In this document: piece by piece, positions 27,924 to 36,425 of the stretch
Position numbering within the stretch: position 1 is the stretch's first letter
How the letters are laid out: each line of letters starts with the position of its first letter
Origin: Planctomycetota bacterium
GTDB taxonomy: Bacteria; Planctomycetota; Planctomycetia; Pirellulales; Pirellulaceae
Direction: 5' to 3'
NCBI GenBank assembly: GCA_024277285.1
Contig: JAJRVM010000042.1
Span: 11,405 to 75,404, forward strand
DNA: 64,000 bases
The notes under the pieces: model-generated
Seen by the model: the letters and a program-made list of their open reading frames with translations, nothing else
Databases searched by the model: none
Told to the model about the DNA's origin: nothing
Translations under genes and position numbers: made by a program

Positions 27924-27949
27924 CCGTTCATGGCCAAGGCCGTGAACGG
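27924..27949. terminator. Strong hairpin between convergent genes
   Basis: CCGTTCA-T-GGCC-AA-GGCC-G-TGAACGG: twelve paired positions including one T-G, two-base loop. It sits 46 bases after the radical SAM stop and 48 bases after the alpha-2-macroglobulin stop, as expected for a shared bidirectional terminator, but lacks a T-run. Confidence 0.5.
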
Positions 27950-27997
27950 GTGCGTCGATGGAGCGGCTGGCGTGGTGCGTGGCGAGCTTGAGACACT

Positions 27998-30900
27998 CTA
28001 CTCGACCTTGATCGGTAGGCTTTGGCTGTGGCTGTTGAATTCCGGAGCGTACATGCATTGGATCTGCGCCATTCCCGACTGATACTGGCCGCGGTGCACC
28101 ACGCGCGTTGAATACTCGAACACGTAGGTTCCTTTGGGCAGGTAGGCGATGAAAAAATGGCTGGCGGTGTCACGGGTTGTTTCGTAGTACCCCAGGCCAT
28201 CTTGGTAGCGGTAACGCGACAGGACGTTGACGGGTTCGAGCCCACTACCACGCTGGTCTTTCAAGTGCACGTATTCCATGTCGCGATCAACGCGCAACTC
28301 CAAACGTACGACCAACTCGTCACCGACCGAAACAGGGCCCTTCACCGCGTAGAGTACGGGGCCTTTTTTGGTGTTCTTCTTGATGAAGAGTTCCTTCTTC
28401 AGTTTCAGCGGTGTCCCTTCGTACGGCGTAATCTTGGCCATGTCCTCCAGGTATTGCCAATGCACGCTTCCCCAGGCGACGCCCGGGTCGGTCTTCGTGA
28501 CGGTCACATGTCCCATTTCTGGCTTGATCTCGCCACGCACCAGCCGCTCTTCGTAAAAACCGGTTCCCGCTTCGACCTGTTTGGGCTTAATTTCCAGACC
28601 GCCGAGTGACACTTTGACCAAGGCGTCGGAGGCGAGCAAATCGGTGCCGCGCAACAGCAGTCCGTAGACTGCATCGGCGGTCGCCTTGGTCGTCTTCCAG
28701 TCCTGAGTCTGCTTTTGCTTGAGCAACCAGACGCGACAGTCTTCGACTGATTTAGCGTCGTTCATCACTTCGTCAAACGCCTCGATCATCATTGCTTGCG
28801 TTTCGATCGGAGCTCGGTACCACCACCATGAAAGCTCGACATCGCGCCAGAACATTCCCATCTCCTCGTTCGAGACGCTCCGTTCCTTGAGCGAGATCAT
28901 GATGTCCCGCGGCGTCTTTTTGTCGCCGAATCGCTTCAGTGCAATCGCCACGTGCGCTTCCGATTGCCGGTTACTCAACTTCATCCAGTACGTGCGTGCT
29001 TGCCCCATATAGTAATCGACTGCTTCCTTATGTTTTGCAGCGATCGGCAGATCGTCCAGGAAAAAGCTTCTGCCGTACAGATACAACGCGATAATACGGG
29101 TCAGGTGATTGTCTTCCTTCTTGCCGTGTTTCAGGGCATTCCGATACTTCTCGTCGATCCACGTATCGAGCCGCGTAAGCGACTTGATCGCCGGTGCCAC
29201 GTCGATGTCGGTTCCGAGGTGCCGAAGGCGCCCGAATCCGGTGGTAATATAAAGCGTGATATAGTCATTTGGGCGACCGCCTGGGAACCAAGGCCACGAG
29301 CCGTCCGCCTCTTGTAACTCGCTCAGCTTGCGCAATGTGCGGGCTGTTTCATCTTGCAACCGGTTGGCGTCGAACAGAATGCCGACATCACGGCGCGCTT
29401 GGCTTTCTTTCTTAGCTTGGCGAACCCACGGTGTCTCTTCGAGCATGACCGCCTTGAGCTCCTGGTTTTTCTCCATTGGGCTATCCAACGCCGGCGTTTC
29501 TTTCCATTGGTCGAAGATGCGCCGGATCTTGGGATCGGAGTTGGCGATGTGCTTTGCCAGTGTGTTGGCGTAAAGCCGGTTAAACGTTTGCTCGCTGCAC
29601 TCGTGCGGGTACTCCATCAGGTAGGGGAGTGCCATCACGGCATACCAGGCCGGGTTCGAGACCATTTGCACGGTCAACGACTGGCTTTGCAGCGAATCGG
29701 AGCTTGCCGATTCCAGCAGTTTCGTAAATTCAAACTTTTTGGTGCCAGCACCCCGGATGGGCAGTGGCAGGGATTCGGTGACCAGGATGCGGCGTGAGAG
29801 GACGGGAAGGTAACCTTCTTCGCCATCGGCAAGCCGACCCGTGGAGCCCACCGCCTTGTAGGTTAGGAACCCCATCGAATCGGGGACTTTCAAACGCCAT
29901 GAAAAACTCTCTGATTGTTTCGACGGAATGTCGAACGCCTGATCGGTTTTCGTGTTCCCCAGTTCCTGATCGACGACTTTCAGAGTGCGCGCATCCGACA
30001 AGGAGAGTCGCACGGTGCCGGTCTGACGCGTCGGCGACTGGTTGATCACTTTGACGGTGAACTCCACCACGTCTCCTTCGCGCAGGAACCGCGGTGCCAG
30101 TGGTTGGATCATCAGGTCTTTGGACGTGACGGCGGTATCGGTCATCGTACCGCTACGCAACTGACTGTCGTGGGCAAATCCCAGGAACTTCCATTCGGTC
30201 AGGGCTTCGGGCATGGTGAAGGTCATCGTCACCTGGCCGTCTTTGCCGGCAACGAGGTGCGGGAAGAAGAATGCGGTTTCGTTCAGGTTCTTTCTAGCCG
30301 TAACTTTGCTCAGATCGACTTGCGCGGAGCCTCCCACGCTGCTGCCGTCCGCCGCGTCCTTTGCATTGTCATTGCCGGTCATGGCGAGGCGCGTCCCAGC
30401 ATGCACGGTACCCGAATGCGACTTCATCACTCCCATACCTTCCGCCTGACTGTAGCCTCTTGCCGGCGCAGCATCTGACGCTGCGCTCATCGGCGCCAAG
30501 CCGCCTCCGCCGCCAAATCCACCCATCCCGCCGCCGCGCCGCATTCGCCGTCCGAACATTGCTGGCGTGACAACATCACGCGGCAGCGAGCGGAACGTAA
30601 TGCTGACTGACTTATCGTCGCGGTCGAATCTTCCGTGCAAGTTGCGTAGCGATAAAGCCGTGTTCTGGAACTGCTGATTCAAACGGGTGTAGTTGTGTCG
30701 AAACAGGTCGAGACGCGGCCAATGATGAGGCAGATAAGCATCCAACGAGGCGTCGTAGAGCGTGGCGACCATTTCGGCAACCGCCGCTTCCGAATCGGGC
30801 CCGGTGATCGTTGCGGTCCACGATTCCTTTTGACCCGGCTTCAGCTTCGAGACGAAATGCTCCCACTTGATTTCCAACTGCTTGTTGGTCCAAGGAACAT

Positions 30901-33900
30901 TGACCGTACGGGAAGAAAAGTAGGCTCGGTTTTCACGCACCTGCGTCACGCGCACGGCGAATCCGCCGCGCATCGCTTCGGTAACACCTTGTTCGAGTGT
31001 TGTTTGAGTAACTCCCGGACGCGTCCAGTAGCTTTGCAGCACCTTGCCACGATGCACCACTTCGACAAACGCGCGGCCTTGTTCGTAGCCCGTACCCCAG
31101 AGAGCGGTAAACGTATCACCCGGTTCCAGTGACCATTTGGGAGCGGCAAAAACCGTGGGAACCTTAATCGCCATCCGATCGGCCTTGGGGTCAAGCACTT
31201 GCAGCGGCAGGATTGCAGTGACCTGCTTGCCGAAGCCGTCCTCGGTTTCGAGGACGGCACGATAAGAGCCAGCTGGAAGCTCGAAGGTTTCCGCATCGGA
31301 TCCGCTGGCGTCGGTGGCAAATGCGCGTTCGGCGGCGACTTCGCCCAACGGCCATGAATTGGGATTCGATAGATCGGGTTCAGGCGTTTTCGCCGCGTTT
31401 CCGAGACGGTGTCGCCGATAGGCTGCATGGCCTGCGAGTGGGGCCCGATGCACCTGTGCGGGTTGCTTCAGTCGGTAGACTTTGATGGTTCCTTTGGCGG
31501 CGCGCGGTTCCCCGTCGGGCGATTGGGTGCTGATGCGGACCTTGACACCGACATCGGTGACCAGCCAACTGTCGGTCGACATGGAAGCTTGCAACGCTGT
31601 AAACGCGATATTCACACTACGTTGGTCCGAACGTGTTTCGCCCGACGTGTCGGTTACGTCGGCGTAGATGGTGAAGCGAAAGGTCGGTTCGTCTTTTTCG
31701 GCAACGGATGGATCGGGTCGTGCGGTGAAGGGAACGGTGAACGTGCCGTCGCTTTCGGTCGTCGTCGTGCCGTGAGCAATCTCTTGGGACTGGGCTTGCG
31801 GTGGGTTCCACCAACAGCGCCAGTACCACCAGATCGGGTATCGCACTTCGCGCACGACGCGGTAGTTGACGCTGGCACCGCCAATCGTGGCTCCCGTATA
31901 AGCTTTGGCTGTTCCAGGCACCTGCACTTCACCGCCGAGTCGGGCCGCTACGGCCGGGGCGTCCAATTCCACTTTGAATTTGGGGCGTTTATATTCTTCG
32001 ACACTGATCCGCGTGCGACTCTGGCGATCGCCCTCGTCACGTAGCACCATGCGCCCCATCAACCGGTCGCGCGGCGCCGTGAAACTGCCACTGAACGAAC
32101 CAAAAGCGTTCGTGCGAAGAACTTGTGTGGCGATTTGCTGGCGATTGGCGTCCTCAAAGACGACCGTCACTCGCTTGCCTTCGACCGTCTTGTACTTGTC
32201 GTTTTCCTGATCGACAGAAACACAAATTCCTTTGAAACGAATCGTCTGACCGGGTCGATAGAGCGACCGATCAGTAAAGAAGACCGTGCGTTGGTATGGC
32301 TTGGCCGCACTGCGGCTGCTGTACACGCGCACTAGATTCTGTGTTGACAGCGCGAACTTGTCATGTTGAACAAGCAACGCATAGGGCGTGCGATCTGATC
32401 CGGCGATACGGAACAAGCCGTTCTTGTCCGTTCTGACGACGATACGTTGTTCGATCCACTGGTTCTTACGCAGCTGGCGTTGACGGCGCCAGAAACGCAC
32501 TCTGGCACCGGAGATCGGATCACCGCTGTCGGCGTCGAGCACAAATCCTTCTATCTTGCCGGCCGATTGGCCGGTGCGCAGCACCAAGGCCAGTGGGCTG
32601 ACCCAAAACTCATGGACGAGGACGCGGTTATCCTCTTCACCAAACTGGCGATCCGGGCTGGCGATCAGGAAGTAGAATCCTGGTTCGAGATCGTCGGGGA
32701 CCTCGAATCGTGCGTTGGTGGACAGATAGTCTTCGGTGGGTGATAGGTCGTGTGACCATTGGCGATCGGGGTGTTTGCCGATCAGTTCCTTGCGCAACAG
32801 CGCGTCGATTCCGCCGGGACTGTAGCGGTCGCGTTTGATCAACGATTCCCAGTCGTAGCGGACCACACGGAAATGGACTTGAGTCAAGTTGCGGTAGTTC
32901 ACCTGGATTTGGGGCCATGGGTTGTTCCACACTCGCTCGATCTGCACGCTGATTTCTTTGGCTTCGATCACTTGCAGCAGGTTGTAGCAAAGGTGCCCTC
33001 CGACGCTTTTGGGAAACTTCTTCCAGCCCTGTTCGGCCATGGCGTGCGCGTCGGTTAGAAGCTGTTGGGTGTGCAGAACTTGCGCGTGAGCTGCCAGAGC
33101 ACGTGCAGCGATCGGCAGATCCTGCCAGTGTTTGGCAAAGCCGGCCAAAGCGGCCTTGTAACGCGCGTCCTTCTCCTCGCCAAACGATTTGTTGTAGGCG
33201 AATTTCAGCCGGCTCAAATCGGCTTCGGCCAACGCAATGTCGTTTTCCCTTTCCTTGTGGAAAGCCATCAGGTTTTGGTAGAGGTGCAGCGCTTTGAGCG
33301 TAGGCGATTGCTTGTCGGTCGAATCGAGCTTCCACATGAGGAAGTCGCTTGGCGGCCCCAGCGCTGGGCTGCTCGCTTGCAATACATACGCGTCTTGGGC
33401 GGCTGCGCCCGCCTGTTCACCGGCACTGTAGAACCGTAACGCATCGTAGGCCACAAAATCAAACAGCGTCGGGCGATGCGTGTCAGGCATCGTCCCTTTG
33501 ACCAGCAGATCATTGAATTCCGTGATCGGCGTCTCTTTGAGCTCTTGCTCTGCTTTCAGCGCGGCGGTGAAATGTGCGTCGATCTCGGCCAAAATGCGTG
33601 GTAGATCCCAGGTCAAGATATCCTCGCCTGACGCCTTGTCAGTGCGTGTGCGTTGGACAAATCGCCATCGATTTTGTTGGAAGTAATGCCAGTACCAATT
33701 GGCCAAGACGACTTCCATCATGGGCCGCATCGGCTCGGGCAGATCTCCGATTTCGTTCTGCAGACGCGTGATGCGCTCTTCCGCTTTGCCGCCCTCGATT
33801 TGACTCTCCAGCATGATCTTCAGGGCGAGGGCTTTGGTCGCCTCGGCATATTTTTTGGTAAACATGGCCCGCTTGATAATCGGCGTGCGCTGGCCGATCG

Positions 33901-34036
33901 CGGTTTTCGGACGGCGAACGCGTATTGCTTCCTGGACTGCTTTCCAGTCCCCCTTGGGTTGCTGCGCGCGTTCGGCGAACAAAACGCCGAATGTCGAGAA
34001 GGAGGCCAGCAATATCAGGCAGATGAGCTTCTTCAT
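27998..34036 (-). CDS. Bacterial alpha-2-macroglobulin-like protein with thioester
   Basis: Periplasmic or surface protease trap. The 2012-residue protein has a signal peptide (LICLILLASFSTFGVLFA), an N-terminal helical region, a carboxypeptidase-like regulatory domain (GKIEGFVLDADSGDPISGARV), several MG domains (SLYRPGQTIRFKGICV is the MG motif), a Gly-rich insertion near residues 1165-1190 (RRGGGMGGFGGGGGL), the MG10-like block (LMIQPLAPRFLREGDVVEF), and the thioester motif CSEQ with Cys1480 in PHECSEQTFNRLYANT, followed by a terpenoid-cyclase-like helical domain and C-terminal domain. The thioester is intact. It is longer than E. coli YfhM (~1650). The usual PBP1C partner gene is absent. 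The gene stands alone. Confidence 0.93.
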   Translation of the reverse strand: MKKLICLILLASFSTFGVLFAERAQQPKGDWKAVQEAIRVRRPKTAIGQRTPIIKRAMFTKKYAEATKALALKIMLESQIEGGKAEERITRLQNEIGDLPEPMRPMMEVVLANWYWHYFQQNRWRFVQRTRTDKASGEDILTWDLPRILAEIDAHFTAALKAEQELKETPITEFNDLLVKGTMPDTHRPTLFDFVAYDALRFYSAGEQAGAAAQDAYVLQASSPALGPPSDFLMWKLDSTDKQSPTLKALHLYQNLMAFHKERENDIALAEADLSRLKFAYNKSFGEEKDARYKAALAGFAKHWQDLPIAARALAAHAQVLHTQQLLTDAHAMAEQGWKKFPKSVGGHLCYNLLQVIEAKEISVQIERVWNNPWPQIQVNYRNLTQVHFRVVRYDWESLIKRDRYSPGGIDALLRKELIGKHPDRQWSHDLSPTEDYLSTNARFEVPDDLEPGFYFLIASPDRQFGEEDNRVLVHEFWVSPLALVLRTGQSAGKIEGFVLDADSGDPISGARVRFWRRQRQLRKNQWIEQRIVVRTDKNGLFRIAGSDRTPYALLVQHDKFALSTQNLVRVYSSRSAAKPYQRTVFFTDRSLYRPGQTIRFKGICVSVDQENDKYKTVEGKRVTVVFEDANRQQIATQVLRTNAFGSFSGSFTAPRDRLMGRMVLRDEGDRQSRTRISVEEYKRPKFKVELDAPAVAARLGGEVQVPGTAKAYTGATIGGASVNYRVVREVRYPIWWYWRCWWNPPQAQSQEIAHGTTTTESDGTFTVPFTARPDPSVAEKDEPTFRFTIYADVTDTSGETRSDQRSVNIAFTALQASMSTDSWLVTDVGVKVRISTQSPDGEPRAAKGTIKVYRLKQPAQVHRAPLAGHAAYRRHRLGNAAKTPEPDLSNPNSWPLGEVAAERAFATDASGSDAETFELPAGSYRAVLETEDGFGKQVTAILPLQVLDPKADRMAIKVPTVFAAPKWSLEPGDTFTALWGTGYEQGRAFVEVVHRGKVLQSYWTRPGVTQTTLEQGVTEAMRGGFAVRVTQVRENRAYFSSRTVNVPWTNKQLEIKWEHFVSKLKPGQKESWTATITGPDSEAAVAEMVATLYDASLDAYLPHHWPRLDLFRHNYTRLNQQFQNTALSLRNLHGRFDRDDKSVSITFRSLPRDVVTPAMFGRRMRRGGGMGGFGGGGGLAPMSAASDAAPARGYSQAEGMGVMKSHSGTVHAGTRLAMTGNDNAKDAADGSSVGGSAQVDLSKVTARKNLNETAFFFPHLVAGKDGQVTMTFTMPEALTEWKFLGFAHDSQLRSGTMTDTAVTSKDLMIQPLAPRFLREGDVVEFTVKVINQSPTRQTGTVRLSLSDARTLKVVDQELGNTKTDQAFDIPSKQSESFSWRLKVPDSMGFLTYKAVGSTGRLADGEEGYLPVLSRRILVTESLPLPIRGAGTKKFEFTKLLESASSDSLQSQSLTVQMVSNPAWYAVMALPYLMEYPHECSEQTFNRLYANTLAKHIANSDPKIRRIFDQWKETPALDSPMEKNQELKAVMLEETPWVRQAKKESQARRDVGILFDANRLQDETARTLRKLSELQEADGSWPWFPGGRPNDYITLYITTGFGRLRHLGTDIDVAPAIKSLTRLDTWIDEKYRNALKHGKKEDNHLTRIIALYLYGRSFFLDDLPIAAKHKEAVDYYMGQARTYWMKLSNRQSEAHVAIALKRFGDKKTPRDIMISLKERSVSNEEMGMFWRDVELSWWWYRAPIETQAMMIEAFDEVMNDAKSVEDCRVWLLKQKQTQDWKTTKATADAVYGLLLRGTDLLASDALVKVSLGGLEIKPKQVEAGTGFYEERLVRGEIKPEMGHVTVTKTDPGVAWGSVHWQYLEDMAKITPYEGTPLKLKKELFIKKNTKKGPVLYAVKGPVSVGDELVVRLELRVDRDMEYVHLKDQRGSGLEPVNVLSRYRYQDGLGYYETTRDTASHFFIAYLPKGTYVFEYSTRVVHRGQYQSGMAQIQCMYAPEFNSHSQSLPIKVE

Positions 34037-34232
34037 GATCTGTCGACTCGCTATGGAGATGGGAGTTCGAGTTAACCCAAAGCTAGGCAGTGTAATACCT
34101 TACATGCTACAAGTGCATGTGGGGAGCGGTCTGTCGTGTCGCGGTCTGTTGTGTTGTTGGCTAAGAGACGCATTACGGCGCCAAGAAGTTCCCGTGTGCC
34201 TTCATGGCAGCGTTTCGCAGTGGCGCCAGCCC

Positions 34233-34268
34233 GGTGCAACTGCCGGTGCAACTGCCGGTGCAACTGCC
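34233..34268. repeat. 12-bp tandem repeat, three copies
   Basis: Three perfect units of ggtgcaactgcc, head to tail. Confidence 0.97.
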
Positions 34269-34310
34269 GCATCGGCCCCAGCTTCGTTCCCACACGCATC
34301 GTGGGCATTG

Positions 34311-34374
34311 GGTTCCTCGGCGACTGGGTTCCTCGGCGACTGGGTTCCTCGGCGACTGGGTTCCTCGGCGACTG
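34311..34374. repeat. 16-bp tandem repeat, four copies
   Basis: Four perfect units of ggttcctcggcgactg, head to tail, with no spacers. Confidence 0.97.
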
Positions 34375-34735
34375 GGGCGCTATCGCAGAATGAGCTGCCA
34401 ACCACGACCGTGGCATACGATAAGAGCGGGGCAACACGTCACGCGCCATTCTACCGCAGCGTGTCAGTTAAGGACAACCGTCTGGCATCTCTTGGAGGCG
34501 GGCGGTGGGCGATTCACACGGTGACGAAAGACGCGTCGCCGTGTGTCAACTACACGAACCATGATCCGCGAGATACACTTTAGGAATCGCGCGAATTGCC
34601 GGCCGATTTCGAGTGCTTGCTTGGTTCGTGAACGTCAGAAGAGGCGTAGAATGAGAAGCTTCAGATTATGATCAAGCTATTCGCAGGCACGCAAATTGGC
34701 GTGCAGGCTGCGGCATGGTGGCCAGCACCGGAACG

Positions 34736-34741
34736 TATAAT
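34736..34741 (+). promoter_or_regulatory. Candidate -10 box of the TPR gene
   Basis: Perfect TATAAT 52 bases before the TPR start codon; no good -35 match 16-18 bases upstream, so only a candidate. Confidence 0.35.
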
Positions 34742-34793
34742 GGGGTGCGGTGGCGAGTGGTTTCTTTGGGTTTTCGTGATTGAGTGGTGAGGG

Positions 34794-36365
34794 ATGCGTA
34801 AGGGAAACAGGAATCGGCGGCAAACGCTCACCACCAGCGGGTCACGGCAGCGCAGGTGGCTGATGGCCCTTGGTATCACCGCTCTGTTGGCGGCGGGATT
34901 TGCTATCTACCGAGTGAGTGTCACGGACGGTGAGCCAGCGGCAGTCCAGCAGTCCTATGCGGTTGCCGATGATGACTCGCCCGTCGATCGATCGATTCGA
35001 CCACAGACGCCTGAGGCGGAATCGGGGCGTCGTGCGAGTTCCCCGCCGCCCGGTGCGCAGGCGCCCGAACGCAATGGCGTCGAGCCGTCCACCGCCACGC
35101 CCGCTACTGAACCGGCTGTTCCAAAAAGCCCGGCTGTTCCAAAAAACCATGAGCAGTTATTGGCGGACATGACGGAAATGGCCGAGCGCGCGGTTGCCCG
35201 ATTTCCGAACGACCCGATGGCGTACGACCTTCAGGGCCGAGTGTTGATGTACCAGGGAAAGTCGGCCGCGGCGGCGCGGGCGTGGGAAAAGTGTTTGAAG
35301 CTCGAGTCACGGCGGCCGGATGCGTTACATGGGTTGGCGCAATTGGCGATCAAACGGGGTGATGACGCGGAGGCGGAATCGTTGTTGCGTCGCGCACTGG
35401 AGATTGATCCCAGGTACCCGCAAGCGGCACATCAGTTGGCGGAAGTACTCATGCGGCGCCAGGAGGCTGCGGAAGCCGCGCGTGTGATGCGGCGTTATGT
35501 GGACATGGTGCCCGCATCGGTCGAGAGTGTGCTGCAGCTGGCTCAGATCGAGCTGCAGTTGAATGACTACGATCGCGCTGCGGCCGATTTCGAGCGAGTC
35601 ATCGAACGCCGGCCTGCGTCGAGCGAAGCCCGCTTGGGGCTTGGCACCGCGCTCATGCGGCTCGGCCGCCGTGACGAGGCACGCAAGGTGCTCGAGAAAT
35701 CGCGCGCGCTGCGCGCGAAAAAAAAGAAGACGCCCGAAGGCGTGACACCGGAGGCCTTTGATCTCACGATGACACGCGTCAATCACGCCTCATCCACGCT
35801 CTACGCAGCTCGGTTGTATCAAGCGCGTGGTGACCTGCTCGAAGCAGCACGGCTATGCCAACGGGCCATTCAGGTGGATCCGAAGAATTTGCCTAGTCGC
35901 CTATTGCTGATCGATTTGTACCAGCAGTTGCGACGGCTGCCCGACGCGATACGTGTCTGCGAAGGAACCGTCGACGCAGACCCGGAGAATCCAAAACTCT
36001 TGTGGAGATTGGGGGTGCTCTATGCACAAGCGGGGCGGTTTGATGCGGCGGTATCGGCTTTGAAAAAAGTGGTCGAACTGGCTCCCGACAATGCACAAGC
36101 GCATGCCGGCTTGGCGGAAGTGTACCTCGAATCACGGCAACACCCAACTGAATCCTTACGCTTGGCGCGGAAGGCGGTTTCCATAGAGCCATCGGCGTTG
36201 AACCACGTTCTGCTGGGGCGCGTCTATTTTCAGCTGGGTGACTTGCCCAACGCGAAAAAGGCACTTGGCGAAGCGGTCCGACTGGCACCCGATAACGGTA
36301 CGTTTCGCCAACTCTACGATCAACTTCCTGCCGTGCCACCGGTCGGTAAGAGGCCGAAGCGATAG
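34794..36365 (+). CDS. Membrane-anchored TPR-repeat protein
   Basis: Protein-interaction scaffold, 523 residues. A basic N-terminus and one membrane helix (about 22-42, RWLMALGITALLAAGFAIY) anchor it with the rest outside the cytoplasm. A Pro/Ala-rich linker (about 48-120) contains a duplicated PAVPK segment. About ten tetratricopeptide repeats run from ~120 to ~515 (for example ALEIDPRYPQAAHQLAEVLM, AIQVDPKNLPSRLLLIDLYQ, VVELAPDNAQAHAGLAEVYL). The ATG follows a GAGTGGTGAGGG purine stretch. It is followed 60 bases later by the CRTAC1 gene on the same strand, a TPR/UnbV pairing familiar in planctomycetes, so the two may work together. No enzymatic domain is present. Confidence 0.9.
   Translation: MRKGNRNRRQTLTTSGSRQRRWLMALGITALLAAGFAIYRVSVTDGEPAAVQQSYAVADDDSPVDRSIRPQTPEAESGRRASSPPPGAQAPERNGVEPSTATPATEPAVPKSPAVPKNHEQLLADMTEMAERAVARFPNDPMAYDLQGRVLMYQGKSAAAARAWEKCLKLESRRPDALHGLAQLAIKRGDDAEAESLLRRALEIDPRYPQAAHQLAEVLMRRQEAAEAARVMRRYVDMVPASVESVLQLAQIELQLNDYDRAAADFERVIERRPASSEARLGLGTALMRLGRRDEARKVLEKSRALRAKKKKTPEGVTPEAFDLTMTRVNHASSTLYAARLYQARGDLLEAARLCQRAIQVDPKNLPSRLLLIDLYQQLRRLPDAIRVCEGTVDADPENPKLLWRLGVLYAQAGRFDAAVSALKKVVELAPDNAQAHAGLAEVYLESRQHPTESLRLARKAVSIEPSALNHVLLGRVYFQLGDLPNAKKALGEAVRLAPDNGTFRQLYDQLPAVPPVGKRPKR
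35112..35147. repeat. 18-bp tandem duplication in the TPR gene
   Basis: Two copies of ccggctgttccaaaaagc with one mismatch; encodes the repeated PAVPK in the linker before the TPRs. Confidence 0.9.
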
Positions 36366-36425
36366 TGAGCGGCCACGTAGCCCGTCGCTTGCGGAGTGAG
36401 CTGACGGTTGCGAGAATAGGGACGC

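Larger units (their letters stand above)
34037..34735. other. Divergent intergenic region with two tandem repeats
   Basis: About 700 bases between the alpha-2-macroglobulin and TPR genes. Frames across it read through the tandem repeats and are not credible genes. It holds the 12-bp and 16-bp repeats listed separately. Confidence 0.55.

Noticed and set aside
34311..34374. Possible CRISPR-like array
   Set aside because: Sixteen-base units abut each other with no spacers; simple tandem repeat.
34072..34583. Several overlapping frames across the 12-bp and 16-bp repeats
   Set aside because: Low-complexity products of the repeats in all frames; no ribosome site.
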